Assembly: GCA_001789205.1 (NCBI GenBank)
Contig: MFYT01000008.1
Location: 124,001 to 188,000 of the forward strand
Source of the DNA: Candidatus Raymondbacteria bacterium RIFOXYA2_FULL_49_16
Lineage (GTDB): Bacteria; Fibrobacterota; OXYB2-FULL-49-7; XYB2-FULL-49-35
Direction of reading: 5' to 3'
Length of the DNA: 64,000 bases
Numbering within the stretch: the first letter of the stretch is position 1; the number at the start of each line of letters is the position of its first letter. The notes under the pieces are model-generated. The model made no database searches. It was given only the letters and a program-made list of their open reading frames with translations, and had not been told where the DNA came from. This document shows positions 35,458 to 44,458 of the stretch, piece by piece. The position numbers and the translations under genes were made by a program.

Positions 35458-35982
35458 CTAAAAAGCGGCTACCTGCACAAAAATAAAAACGACAATGCCG
35501 ATGGCGCCCGCTGCCAGGAGGGCATATTTTACTTTTCCAGACGAGATTTCTGATTCAAGCGCATGACTGAACCCAGCCGCCTCAAAAGTGACTTGTTCAT
35601 TTTTCCCATTTTGGACAATGATGGCATAGTTAGAATAGCGCGCAAGCAATGGCACGCCTTTTTTCAGGTTCTTTTGTATAAGCGATACCATGCCTGGAGG
35701 CAATGAGGCCAGCACAGGATGGTCTAATGGCACTCTGTATGTTTCGTTCGCGAGTATGCTATCGCGTACCTGGGGATCGATGAAACTGATATTGTAGTTT
35801 CCCACTGGAACATCGTTGAGTACAAGGGGGGTCTCCCCTTTTTTCTCGCCATTTACCCATACCTGCAGCGTAATCGCGGTATCGGCGCCGACCGACAAGG
35901 TCCCGGTAAAATCAGCCGTAAAGGCAGTGCAGAAAATCCCGAAAAGGGCCAAGCATGACAAGAGCTGTTTTATTGTTTTCAT
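35458..35982 (-). CDS. PEGA-like envelope protein with C-terminal membrane helix
   Basis: From the ATG at 35982 the 174-residue product has a signal peptide (KTIKQLLSCLALFGIFCTAFTA region). A PEGA-like beta domain follows (LQVWVNGEKKGETPLVLNDVPVGNY in part: G-x-TP...VP-x-G), then a less ordered middle and one C-terminal membrane helix (about 153-172). PEGA domains are short surface or wall-linked modules. The function is unknown. It is divergent from the DUF4416 gene (38 bases) and convergent with the SNase-like gene (3 bases). Confidence 0.6.
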   Translation of the reverse strand: MKTIKQLLSCLALFGIFCTAFTADFTGTLSVGADTAITLQVWVNGEKKGETPLVLNDVPVGNYNISFIDPQVRDSILANETYRVPLDHPVLASLPPGMVSLIQKNLKKGVPLLARYSNYAIIVQNGKNEQVTFEAAGFSHALESEISSGKVKYALLAAGAIGIVVFIFVQVAAF

Positions 35983-36020
35983 TCGCGTATATAAAAATAA
36001 TATTTTCTCAACCAATAAAC

Positions 36021-36545
36021 ATGGAGAATACAGCACCAGTCAAATTCTTCGCGGCACTCCTGTTCAACGACCAGGATGTTGCGGCACAAACACTCCCTTG
36101 CCTGGAGACTGTCTTTGGTCCGCTGGATTTCACCAGTTCTGACACGCCCTTTGACGTCACAGACTATTATACGCCCGAGATGGGATCCCCGCTTTTCCGG
36201 AGACTCGTTTCATTTTACCCGCTAAAACTCCCGGACTTTCTTGTTGAGGCAAAACATGCTGGCATGGCTATTGAACGGGAATTTTCAACTTCTGAAGGGA
36301 AAAGAACAGTCAATATCGATGCGGGGTACATGGATTTTGACAAGGTTGTTTTGGCATCGACAAAAAAAGGGCCGTATAAAATATATATGACCAAAGGCAT
36401 CTGGGCGGACATGACCCTGCATTATGAAAAAGGAGCGTTCCTGCCTTTTTCCTGGAGCTTTGCTGATTTTAAAGACGGACGATATGAAAAGGCGCTGCTC
36501 AGAGTCAGAGAATTATATAAGAAATCAAAGAGTACGGTCAGGTGA
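36021..36545 (+). CDS. DUF4416 family protein
   Basis: The 174-residue protein from the ATG at 36021 matches DUF4416: VKFFAALLFND at the start, FGPLDFTS, TDYYTPEMGSPLFR, NIDAGYMDFDKVVLASTKKG, then the IYMTKGIWADMTLHY strand and a final WSFADFKDGRY. The family is widespread in anaerobic Gram-negative groups and has no known function. It overlaps the end of the convergent 57-aa gene by eight bases. Confidence 0.85.
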   Translation: MENTAPVKFFAALLFNDQDVAAQTLPCLETVFGPLDFTSSDTPFDVTDYYTPEMGSPLFRRLVSFYPLKLPDFLVEAKHAGMAIEREFSTSEGKRTVNIDAGYMDFDKVVLASTKKGPYKIYMTKGIWADMTLHYEKGAFLPFSWSFADFKDGRYEKALLRVRELYKKSKSTVR

Positions 36546-36711
36546 AACGCCCTACCTCATCGGCAAAACATGAGGCGATCTTTTCAACAATACCTTCCGT
36601 AACCTTTTCTGAATTGAAATAGCCAAGGCGTATTCTCTGCTTTAAATTATTAAGATAGTGTTGCTTTTCAGTTTCCTCAAGGCCCAGGAATTTACTTTTT
36701 TTACCTTCCAT
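36538..36711 (-). CDS. 57-aa protein, FlgM-like C-terminal pattern (tentative)
   Basis: This frame encodes 57 residues from an ATG at 36711 with a well-placed AGGA site six bases upstream. The C-terminal half reads LKQRIRLGYFNSEKVTEGIV, which resembles the sigma-28-binding end of anti-sigma factor FlgM (LKxxIxxGxYxVDxxxIAxxxI) but is two residues shorter. Seventeen to twenty-four bases upstream of the predicted leader lies a sigma-28-like promoter, and flgM genes often carry one. The protein is short against FlgM (about 90). The gene looks real from its ribosome site, promoter and lack of overlap; the identity is a hypothesis. Confidence 0.6.
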   Translation of the reverse strand: MEGKKSKFLGLEETEKQHYLNNLKQRIRLGYFNSEKVTEGIVEKIASCFADEVGRFT

Positions 36712-36734
36712 GGTATTCCTACTTCCTATTCTTT

Positions 36735-36762
36735 TTATCGGAAAATAATTGGAAAATCTTTA
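36735..36762 (-). promoter_or_regulatory. sigma-28 (FliA)-like promoter of the 57-aa gene
   Basis: On the minus strand TAAA(G) at 36762-36759 and TCCGATAA at 36742-36735 are 16 bases apart. The sigma-28 consensus is TAAA-N15-GCCGATAA, so the -10 matches seven of eight bases and the spacer is one base long. Transcription would start about 17 bases before the ATG at 36711. Confidence 0.5.
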
Positions 36763-36820
36763 TCTGATTAATACAGGTAACGAAAAGCAGCTTTAACTGG
36801 ATTGCGTATCTTTTATAATA

Positions 36821-38689
36821 TCAAATGGTTATTGTATTTATTACTTTTTCAGCAATATTGTTGTCTGTAAGTTTTAGTTCCTGATAGATTCTTTCTTTTT
36901 CACCATGTTGGATAAATCCATCAGGAAAACCGATCATTTCGAACTTCCTGGTTTCTGACAAACATCCATGTATTGCCTCAAGCACCGCGGTCCCAAACCC
37001 TCCCCGTACTGTCCCGGTTTCCAGGGTGAAGATATGGGAATGGGCCTGGGTCAGACTGAGAATGTCGCTATGTGCAATTGGTTTAATAAACCGGCTGTTG
37101 ACTACTGTCGGGGTTATCCCCTGTTTTTTAAGTATTGCCGCGACAGAAAGCGCCTTCTGTACCATTTCTCCAACCGCTAAAAGAAGCACATCCTTGCCTT
37201 TAAGCACAATTTCAGGCATGGGGACAGGTATTTCTTCGTATGGCTCAGTCTGCTCAACGCCCAGGGCCTCGCCTTTTGGGTATCGTATGGCAACAGGTCC
37301 TTCAATGCGCAAAGCGGTCCACATCATATGGCGTAATTCATTTTCATCTTTTGGTGACATGATGACCATGTTCGGGATGCACCGAAGATAGGCAAGGTCA
37401 AAAGCGCCATGGTGCGTTGGACCATCGTCAGGGGTAAGACCGCCTCTGTCGATGCAAAAAACAACATTCAGTTTTTGAATTGCCACATCGTGAATAATCT
37501 GATCAAATGCCCGCTGGAGAAAGGTTGAATAGAGCGCCACCACTGGCCGCAATCCCTGGCTGGCAAAGCCTGCGGCAAAAGTGACAGCATGGGACTCGGC
37601 AATACCCACGTCGAAGAACCGGTCGGGAAAAAGTTCCGCAAATTTCTCCAAGCCTGTACCGGCCGGCATTGCCGCGGTGATACCGACAATCGCCTTGTTT
37701 TTTTCAGCCAAAGCACAGAGGGTTTTGCCGAAGACCGCCGAATAGGTGGGAATATCGCGTTTTCCCTTTATTTTTCCCGTCTGGGTTTCAAAGGACCCAA
37801 TGCCATGGAATTTGGGCGCATTTTCCTCAGCCGGCTTGTACCCCTTGCCTTTCTTGGTAATGACATGAATGAGTACAGGACCGCTGATATTCTGGCGGAT
37901 ATTCCTGAATAACGGCACCATTTCCTCGAAATTGTGACCGTCAATGGGTCCAAAATACCTGAACCCCAGGTCTTCGAAAAGTTTACCGGGAAGCACCAGG
38001 TGCTTAAGCGATTCATCGAGCCTGCCAACCACATTCCTGATCCCCGAGCCAACGCCTTTGAGTTTTCCCGTAAGTTCCCAGATGTCACTTTTCAGTTTGT
38101 TGTATCGCGGATCGGTGAGTATGCGGTTGAGGTACGATGAAAGCGCGCCTACATTGGGAGAGATGCTCATTTTATTATCATTGAGAACAACGGCCAGGTT
38201 GGTCTTTAATGCGCCTGCATTGTTGAGCCCTTCGAAGGCAAGACCGCCAGTCATGGATCCATCGCCAATAACCGACACCACATGGAATTTCTCGCCCAAA
38301 GTATCCCGCGCTTTTGCAATGCCGAGCGCAACTGAAATGGACGTACTCGCATGTCCCACGTCAAAAACATCGAACGGGCTTTCGCAGGTGCGGGGAAAAC
38401 CGGACAAACCATTGTGCTGCCGTATAGTGGGAAACTGGCCGTTCCTGCCGGTGATTATTTTATGCGTGTAACACTGATGGCCAACATCCCAGACCAGTTT
38501 ATCGATGGGCGTTTGATAGACATAATGAAGCGCTATGGTGAGTTCAACCGCGCCCAGGCTTGAGGCAAGGTGACCGCCTGTCTCGGAGATGACGCTGAGA
38601 ATGCGGTCGCGCACCTCGTTTGACAGCTGGGCAAGCTGGGCAAAGGTGAAGTTCCTGAAATCTTCCGGTGTCTGTATATTTTCGAGCAT
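36821..38689 (-). CDS. dxs: 1-deoxy-D-xylulose-5-phosphate synthase
   Basis: Dxs condenses pyruvate and glyceraldehyde 3-phosphate with thiamine diphosphate, the first step of the MEP isoprenoid path. The product is 622 residues from the ATG at 38689. Marks are GHASTSISVALG, the thiamine site GDGSMTGGLAFEGLNNAG, NDNKMSISPNVG, and DRGGLTPDDGPTHHG in the central domain. It follows ispA by five bases; together they supply prenyl chains for undecaprenyl phosphate, the carrier used by the polysaccharide genes. Confidence 0.96.
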   Translation of the reverse strand: MLENIQTPEDFRNFTFAQLAQLSNEVRDRILSVISETGGHLASSLGAVELTIALHYVYQTPIDKLVWDVGHQCYTHKIITGRNGQFPTIRQHNGLSGFPRTCESPFDVFDVGHASTSISVALGIAKARDTLGEKFHVVSVIGDGSMTGGLAFEGLNNAGALKTNLAVVLNDNKMSISPNVGALSSYLNRILTDPRYNKLKSDIWELTGKLKGVGSGIRNVVGRLDESLKHLVLPGKLFEDLGFRYFGPIDGHNFEEMVPLFRNIRQNISGPVLIHVITKKGKGYKPAEENAPKFHGIGSFETQTGKIKGKRDIPTYSAVFGKTLCALAEKNKAIVGITAAMPAGTGLEKFAELFPDRFFDVGIAESHAVTFAAGFASQGLRPVVALYSTFLQRAFDQIIHDVAIQKLNVVFCIDRGGLTPDDGPTHHGAFDLAYLRCIPNMVIMSPKDENELRHMMWTALRIEGPVAIRYPKGEALGVEQTEPYEEIPVPMPEIVLKGKDVLLLAVGEMVQKALSVAAILKKQGITPTVVNSRFIKPIAHSDILSLTQAHSHIFTLETGTVRGGFGTAVLEAIHGCLSETRKFEMIGFPDGFIQHGEKERIYQELKLTDNNIAEKVINTITI

Positions 38690-38694
38690 ATGGT

Positions 38695-39567
38695 TCAATT
38701 GATTCGATCAACAATAAAATCGGCCAATTCCTTGAACAGAGAGCCTCGCGCGCCAAGCGGCTGGACGGTTTTTTTCGCCTGCGCAATAAGAAGCCGGGCC
38801 TTGCGGTTTGATTTCTCAAGGCCAAAGAGCGCCGGATAGGTGGCTTTGCCCTTTTCAATATCGCTTCCAGCGTCCTTGCCAATCTGTTCGGTGGTGCTGA
38901 CTATATCGAGGATGTCGTCGATGATTTGGAAGGCAAGACCGATCGCCCTCCCGTAGCGCGTGATGATTGCCATGTCTTTAGCCTTTGCCCCAGCGATAAC
39001 CGCGCCCATTCTGAGGGACGCGGTGATAAACGCCTCGGTTTTGCGCGTATGGATGAATCGGAGGGTCTTTTCCGTGATGTTTTTTTTCCCCTCTGATTCA
39101 ATGTCGACCACCTGTCCGCCGATCATGCCCGCTGTTCCCAGGGCGCTGCCGATCTCTTGTACAACAGGAAGCGCCGCATAGCGTCCTAATATCCCAAAGG
39201 CATGGATGCACAAGGCATCGCCGGCAAGCACGGCAATGGCCTCGCCAAAGACCTTGTGGCTTGTGGGTTTGCCCCTGCGGAAATCATCGTTGTCCATACA
39301 GGGGAGGTCATCGTGGATAAGGGAAAAGGTATGAAGCATTTCAAGGGCGCAGGCAGCGGGATATATGCGTTCTCCCCTGCCGCCAAAGGCCTCAAAAGCG
39401 GCTATGGAAAGCGCGGGCCTGATCCGTTTCCCTCCTGCAAAGAGGCTGTAGCGCATGGCCTTGTGGATGGAAACAGGGTATTGCGTAGAAACAGGCAGAA
39501 GCCTGTTGAGCCAGGCATCGACCCTCGATGACTTTTCCCGCAGATATTGTTCAAGCGTTTTCTTCAT
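38695..39567 (-). CDS. ispA: polyprenyl (farnesyl/geranylgeranyl) diphosphate synthase
   Basis: This short-chain trans-prenyltransferase of 290 residues has the first Asp-rich motif DDLPCMDNDD and the second DDILD, plus GGKRIRPAL. The insertion of two residues in the first motif is typical of bacterial FPP/GGPP synthases; chain length cannot be fixed by eye. I start at the ATG at 39567, which overlaps xseB by 17 bases. The xseB-ispA-dxs order is common in bacteria. Confidence 0.93.
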   Translation of the reverse strand: MKKTLEQYLREKSSRVDAWLNRLLPVSTQYPVSIHKAMRYSLFAGGKRIRPALSIAAFEAFGGRGERIYPAACALEMLHTFSLIHDDLPCMDNDDFRRGKPTSHKVFGEAIAVLAGDALCIHAFGILGRYAALPVVQEIGSALGTAGMIGGQVVDIESEGKKNITEKTLRFIHTRKTEAFITASLRMGAVIAGAKAKDMAIITRYGRAIGLAFQIIDDILDIVSTTEQIGKDAGSDIEKGKATYPALFGLEKSNRKARLLIAQAKKTVQPLGARGSLFKELADFIVDRIN

Positions 39568-39805
39568 TTTCAAACATATCCAGGGGTTGAGTCTCGTATT
39601 CGTCAGGGGCATGCGCTCCCTTTTTTTTGACCAGTTTCTCTATTTTTTTCTCCGCTTCTTCAAGTTTCTTGTAGCAAGCCCGCATGAGGGTGATGCCTTC
39701 TTCGTAATATTTGAGAGCGTCGTCGAGGCCCAGGCTCCCGGACTCCATCTCATCGACGATTTTTTCGAGACGCTCGACCATGTCTTCAAATTTTTTCTGC
39801 GCCAT
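39551..39805 (-). CDS. xseB: exodeoxyribonuclease VII small subunit
   Basis: The 84-residue helical protein has the XseB pattern KKFEDMVERLEKIVDEMESGSL in part, then LDDALKYYEEGITLMRACYKKLEEAE. It binds the XseA tail to form exonuclease VII, which degrades single-stranded DNA. It sits 21 bases after xseA and overlaps ispA. Confidence 0.95.
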   Translation of the reverse strand: MAQKKFEDMVERLEKIVDEMESGSLGLDDALKYYEEGITLMRACYKKLEEAEKKIEKLVKKKGAHAPDEYETQPLDMFENEENA

Positions 39806-39826
39806 ATGGTGAGTAAATAAATAAAT

Positions 39827-41017
39827 TCAGGACTTCAGTTCAACCCTGCTTACCAGCCGTCCTGTTTTGAGCTGCGTTTCAATGCGACCGCCGATCGCGA
39901 CCATCGCGGCATCGGAAAGGATACGACCGTCCGCACGCGTTATTGAGTATCCCCGGGTAAGAACGCCCGTGGGGTTTAGAATCTCCAGTTTTTCAACCGC
40001 ATGGCTGAAGCGTGCACGCGCGGTGTCAAAAAGGCCGCGGAACTGCAGCCCGAGTATTTTCGCCAGATCGTCTATTTTCTGCGAATGTTGTTGGACCAGT
40101 TCGAGCGGACGCTGCACCATCGGGCTTTTTGCCGCGTGGTCGATGCGCAGCCGGTAGGCGCTGGCGCAGGCGTGCAGACCCGCGACAATACGGTCGACCC
40201 GCGATTTTATCCGCAATACCAGGTCGTCCCTGTTTTGAACAGCGATTTCAGCGGCATTGGAGGGCGTTGAGGCGCGCATATCGGCGACAAAATCGGCGAT
40301 TGTGTAGTCCACTTCGTGGCCAACGGCTGAAATAACAGGAATTGATGAGGCCGCAATGGCGCGTGCGACACTTTCCTCGTTGAAGGCCCAAAGATCCTCG
40401 ATAGAACCGCCTCCTCTACCCACAATGAGGACATCGACGTTGCCGTATTCGTTGAATTCCCGGATGCCCCGTGCAATATCGCCAGCAGCGCCATCGCCCT
40501 GCACCTGTACCGGATTGACCACAATACCCACGGACGGCATGCGGCGTCTCAGGATTTTGACGATATCGCACAGCGCGGCGCCTGTGCCTGATGTGACAAT
40601 GCCAATGCGATCGGGAAATTTCGGCAAGGGACGTTTGCGTCCCTGTTCAAAAAGACCTTCATCAGCGAGCTTTTGTTTGAGTTGTTCGAAGGCCACCTGC
40701 AACGCTCCTTTTCCAGCAGGCTCCACGGCAATAACATTAAGCTGATAGTTGCCGCCTTTTTCGTATACCCTGACATTACCGAGCACGACCACCGCCATGC
40801 CGTCGAGTGGCGCGAATTTGAGGTACTGACGCTGCCGTTTCCAGAGTGTGCAGCGTATCTGGCTGTCCGCGTCCTTCAGGGTGAAATAGACATGGCTGGA
40901 AGCCGCGTTGGCCGCAAGGTTTGAAATCTCGCCGGTCACCAGGACCTCGGGAAAGGCGGGTTCTAGCTGTTCCTTGATGCGCCGGGTAAGCTCGGTGACC
41001 GTGATTGGCTTAAGCAA
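39827..41017 (-). CDS. xseA: exodeoxyribonuclease VII large subunit
   Basis: The 396-residue protein has an N-terminal OB-fold (ITVTELTRRIKEQLE, VTGEISN) and the catalytic core with VVNPVQVQGDGAA, RGGGSIEDLWAFNEE and SAVGHEVDYTIADFVAD. A helical stalk and a C-terminal TRGYSIT strand follow. The core arginines and Asp are in place. It overlaps folD by eight bases. Confidence 0.96.
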   Translation of the reverse strand: MLKPITVTELTRRIKEQLEPAFPEVLVTGEISNLAANAASSHVYFTLKDADSQIRCTLWKRQRQYLKFAPLDGMAVVVLGNVRVYEKGGNYQLNVIAVEPAGKGALQVAFEQLKQKLADEGLFEQGRKRPLPKFPDRIGIVTSGTGAALCDIVKILRRRMPSVGIVVNPVQVQGDGAAGDIARGIREFNEYGNVDVLIVGRGGGSIEDLWAFNEESVARAIAASSIPVISAVGHEVDYTIADFVADMRASTPSNAAEIAVQNRDDLVLRIKSRVDRIVAGLHACASAYRLRIDHAAKSPMVQRPLELVQQHSQKIDDLAKILGLQFRGLFDTARARFSHAVEKLEILNPTGVLTRGYSITRADGRILSDAAMVAIGGRIETQLKTGRLVSRVELKS

Positions 41018-41888
41018 ATCTCCGCTCCGCTGAAAGCAATGTGTTGTGCAGCAGCATAGTGATGGTCATGGGGCCAACACCGCCAGGAACCGGCGTTATA
41101 TAGGAAGCTTTTTTTTCACACGATTCAAAATGAACATCGCCCACAAGCCGGTGTCCTGATTTTTTTGAAGCATCGGGCACCCTGTTTGTGCCAACATCGA
41201 TAATGACCACACCCTCTTTGACCGCATTGCCGGTGATATATTCGGGAACACCCGCTGCCGCAATGATAATATCGGCTGATTTTGTATGCATGAAAGGATC
41301 GCGCGTGCCTGTATGCACAACAGTGACCACCGCATTGCACCCTGCTTTTTTCTGGACCAGCATATTTGCCAGCGGTTTGCCGACAATATTTGAGCGTCCC
41401 ACTATGACGACATGCTTTCCCTTTGGGTCTATTGCATACCGTTTTAGGAGTTCAATGACGCCGGCAGGCGTACAAGGAAAAAGATAGGCGCTTCCCAGCA
41501 CTAACTTTCCCACGTTTATTGCGTTGAAACAGTCAACATCTTTTTCAGGGCTGATGCGGTTGAATATGACATTTTCATCCTTCATATTCTGAATCGGGTG
41601 CTGTACCAGGATGCCATCGATCGCATTGTTTGCATTGAGACCATCGATGATTGCGATGAGCTGCTCTTCGGTGGTTTCCCTGGGAAGCCTGATGGTTTCA
41701 GAATAGAGTCCCGTCTCTTCACAGGCCTTTCCCTTCATCCGGACATAGGTATCAGAAGCCGGATCGTCGCCAACAAGCACCACAGCCAGACCAGGAATAT
41801 GGCCCCGCGCCTTGAGTTGTACGACCCGTTCCTTGAATTCCTGCCGCATATCAGCCGCGACCTTTTTGCCATCAATCAGGTTCGCCAT
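41010..41888 (-). CDS. folD: methylenetetrahydrofolate dehydrogenase/cyclohydrolase
   Basis: FolD interconverts 5,10-methylene-, methenyl- and 10-formyl-tetrahydrofolate. From the ATG at 41888 the product is 292 residues. The active-site YVRMKGKACEETG segment has the catalytic Lys. GILVQHPI, the nucleotide motif VVIVGRSNIVGKP and the closing PVPGGVGPMT are all present. The frame continues upstream into ymdB, but the family starts at this ATG. It overlaps ymdB by 17 bases and xseA by eight. Confidence 0.96.
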   Translation of the reverse strand: MANLIDGKKVAADMRQEFKERVVQLKARGHIPGLAVVLVGDDPASDTYVRMKGKACEETGLYSETIRLPRETTEEQLIAIIDGLNANNAIDGILVQHPIQNMKDENVIFNRISPEKDVDCFNAINVGKLVLGSAYLFPCTPAGVIELLKRYAIDPKGKHVVIVGRSNIVGKPLANMLVQKKAGCNAVVTVVHTGTRDPFMHTKSADIIIAAAGVPEYITGNAVKEGVVIIDVGTNRVPDASKKSGHRLVGDVHFESCEKKASYITPVPGGVGPMTITMLLHNTLLSAERRFA

Positions 41889-42687
41889 TTGTAGTGCCTC
41901 CCGAAGTTTCGAATTTCCGTATGATACGCTGGATGGCCGTGGCCTTGCCCGTAGCATCGTCGGCAGTGACCACCACGCCATTGAACATGAGCCCGTCCTC
42001 TGATGGTTCGAAACGGACAGGAGTCTCGTATAAAAATTTCCTGATGACCCCTTCGCGCTTCATGCCGATGACAGAATCGTGGGCGCCGGTCATTCCCGCG
42101 TCCGTGATATAGGCAGTCCCCTGGTCCAGAATGCGTTCGTCCGCTGTCTGTACATGGGTGTGCGTACCCATGAGGGCGGTAATTTTACCATTGAAGTACC
42201 AGGCAGCGGCCAGTTTCTCAGATGTTGCCTCAGCATGAAAATCGACCAGGACAATGTCCGTTCTTTCCCTGAGCTTGTTGATTTCAACCAGACCGGTTTT
42301 GAGCGGACATTCTATGGGATACATGAACACCCGTCCCTGGAGATTGATGACACCGATGGTACGTCCGTCTTCAAGCGTGTACATGCACGAACCGCATCCG
42401 GGATTACCCGCAGGATAGTTGAGCGGCCTCAGTAGAAAGGGTTCGGTTGCAAAGGCCTCGACACCGTCCTTGTTGTCCCATATATGATTGCCGCTGGTTA
42501 CCACATTGACGCCGAAACGCCTGAGCTTGGTAATCAGGTTTTTGGTGATTCCCCTGCCGCCAGAGCAGTTTTCACCATTCGCAACGCAGACATCAATCGC
42601 GTATTCGGCACGAATGCCTTTGAGCATTTCAGCCAGGACCCGTTTGCCGCCGCTACCGAAGATATCGCCGATAAAAAGGATATTCAT
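41872..42687 (-). CDS. ymdB: YmdB family metallophosphoesterase
   Basis: The 271-residue protein matches the YmdB/TIGR00282 phosphodiesterases, which cleave 2',3'-cyclic nucleotides and in Bacillus affect biofilm/motility choice. Metal-binding motifs are GDIFGSGG, NGEN, GNHIWDN, DFHAEATSEK and GTHTHVQTADE. It lies three bases after rny, its usual neighbour. Confidence 0.93.
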   Translation of the reverse strand: MNILFIGDIFGSGGKRVLAEMLKGIRAEYAIDVCVANGENCSGGRGITKNLITKLRRFGVNVVTSGNHIWDNKDGVEAFATEPFLLRPLNYPAGNPGCGSCMYTLEDGRTIGVINLQGRVFMYPIECPLKTGLVEINKLRERTDIVLVDFHAEATSEKLAAAWYFNGKITALMGTHTHVQTADERILDQGTAYITDAGMTGAHDSVIGMKREGVIRKFLYETPVRFEPSEDGLMFNGVVVTADDATGKATAIQRIIRKFETSGGTTNGEPD

Positions 42688-42690
42688 GTG

Positions 42691-44250
42691 TTATTTCGCG
42701 TAGTCTATTATACGTTTTTCCCTGATGACCGTGACTTTGATTTGCCCAGGGTAGTCCATGTCGGCCTCGACCTTTTTTGCGATCTGAGAGGCGACTTCCT
42801 CGGCCTCGGCATCGGAGATATCGACCGGATTGACCATGACGCGTATCTCGCGTCCAGCCTGGAGCGCATAGGCGGTATCAACGCCTTTGAACGATTCCGC
42901 GATCTCCTCGAGCTGTTCGAGCCGCTTAACATAGGTTGAGAAGGTCTCCATGCGCGCACCAGGACGCGTCGCGGAAATGGCGTCAGCCGCCTGGATGAGT
43001 ATGGGATAGGGTGACAGGGGCTCGACATCCTCATGGTGACCGGCAATGGCATTGGTTATAATTTCATTTTCACCAAATTTTTTCGCCACCTCAGCGCCCA
43101 ATTGGGCGTGAGTTCCTTCGGATTCACGATCAATGGCCTTGCCAATATCGTGAAGGATGCCGGCACGTGTCGCAATACGCGGGTCGAGGCCAAGTTCCGA
43201 GGCCATGTGCGCGGAGAGCACGGCCACTTCCTTGCTATGCCTCAAAACATTCTGGCCAAAGCTGGTGCGGTAGTTGAGACGTCCCAGATATTCGACAAGC
43301 TGCGGATGAAGGCTGGGCAAATTCAGGTCGAAGACGACCTGTTCGCCTGTTTCCTTGATCTTTTTCTCTATTTCCTTGACCGTCTTTCCCACGATTTCCT
43401 CAATACGCGTGGGATGTATGCGGCCATCGGCGATAAGTTTTTCCATGGCCACGCGGGCGATCTCCCGTTTTACCGGGTCGTAGCCAGAAAGGACGATGTT
43501 TTCAGGGGTATCGTCGACAATGACATCGATGCCTGTGGCCTCTTCAAAAGCCCTGATATTGCGGCCTTCGCGTCCAATGATACGGCCCTTGATCTCTTCA
43601 CTGGGCAGGGTGATGGTAGAGACCGTGGATTCGATGGTATGCTCGGCAGCGCATCTCTGGATAGCGATGGTGATAATACGCTGGGCCTCGATTTCACCGG
43701 TTTCTTTAGCTTCGTCCTTGATTTTTTTGATCATTTGCGCGGCTTCGTGCCGCACTTCCACTTCAAGGTTTTGTTTGAGCGTCTCCTTGGCCTGTGTTTG
43801 GGTAAGTCCGGCAATGCTTTCGAGCCTCTGGTTTTGCTCGGAAAGAACGCGGGACAACTCGATATCCTTGGTACGCAGCGCTTTTTCCTTGGAGGTAAGA
43901 AACCCCTCCTTGTTCTTTATCTCCTGTTCCTTCTCCTTGAGCAGATTGACCTTTTTGTTCAAATCGCCTTCGCGGCTCTTTATGGCGTTATCGCGCTTAT
44001 CGGATTCGGACTGGCGTTTGCCCATTTCCTTCTCAAATTCAGATTTGACTTTAAACCATTCGTCTTTTGCTTTTAACAGGGACTGTTTTTTCTCGAGTTC
44101 AGCCTCTTTTTTCGCCTTCTCAACTATCATATCCGCGGTTTCCTTGGCATGTTTGATCTTGTTGACCTGGAGGATTTTCCAGATGATCAACTGGACCACG
44201 ACACCCGCGATAAAGGCGCCCGCGATACACATGATTGTAGTGATACTCAT
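42691..44250 (-). CDS. rny: ribonuclease Y
   Basis: RNase Y is a membrane-anchored endoribonuclease that starts mRNA decay. The 519-residue protein has an N-terminal helix (residues 4-26), a long charged coiled coil (about 30-200), a KH domain (GRIIGREGRNIRAFE, about 220) and an HD domain (VLRHSKEVA and GILHDIGKAID). The ATG at 44250 has an AGGAGA site. It follows the 6S RNA, so its mRNA may be made by read-through or from its own promoter. Confidence 0.96.
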   Translation of the reverse strand: MSITTIMCIAGAFIAGVVVQLIIWKILQVNKIKHAKETADMIVEKAKKEAELEKKQSLLKAKDEWFKVKSEFEKEMGKRQSESDKRDNAIKSREGDLNKKVNLLKEKEQEIKNKEGFLTSKEKALRTKDIELSRVLSEQNQRLESIAGLTQTQAKETLKQNLEVEVRHEAAQMIKKIKDEAKETGEIEAQRIITIAIQRCAAEHTIESTVSTITLPSEEIKGRIIGREGRNIRAFEEATGIDVIVDDTPENIVLSGYDPVKREIARVAMEKLIADGRIHPTRIEEIVGKTVKEIEKKIKETGEQVVFDLNLPSLHPQLVEYLGRLNYRTSFGQNVLRHSKEVAVLSAHMASELGLDPRIATRAGILHDIGKAIDRESEGTHAQLGAEVAKKFGENEIITNAIAGHHEDVEPLSPYPILIQAADAISATRPGARMETFSTYVKRLEQLEEIAESFKGVDTAYALQAGREIRVMVNPVDISDAEAEEVASQIAKKVEADMDYPGQIKVTVIREKRIIDYAK

Positions 44251-44279
44251 CGTCGTTCTCCTTTATATATAATAAAAAT

Positions 44280-44453
44280 AAAAAGCCCCAAACCCGCTTT
44301 TGAAATTTTTTGAACTTCACTCTCTTTAACAGTTGGTGCCGTCTCCGATGGTTCATTGATCCCGCCAAAGGCGGGCGTGAATTAGACAACGGAAAACCGG
44401 CTCCAAATAACGGCCAAAAGTCAAAAAATTTACGGCTGCGAGTCCGGGGCCTG
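44280..44453 (-). ncRNA. ssrS: 6S RNA (ssrS)
   Basis: The zapA-rny gap folds as a rod. A 15-pair closing stem joins 44452-44438 with 44297-44283 (four G-U pairs). A second stem of 11 Watson-Crick pairs joins 44431-44421 with 44313-44303. A large internal bubble follows, then a stem TTGGAGCCG/CGGCACCAA (44406-44398 with 44341-44333) and an apical CCCGCC-TTT-GGCGGG hairpin (44375-44361). A T-rich run ends it (to about 44272). Closing stem, central bubble and terminal hairpin in about 174 bases are the 6S RNA plan, and 6S lies next to zapA in many bacteria. It would bind sigma-70 RNA polymerase. No covariance search was possible. Confidence 0.75.
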
Positions 44454-44458
44454 TTTTT

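Noticed and set aside
43033-44076. 347-codon open frame on the plus strand opposite rny
   Set aside because: rny is a clear full-length gene with KH and HD motifs. The antisense frame is Leu/Phe-rich with no motif, as expected opposite a coiled-coil gene.
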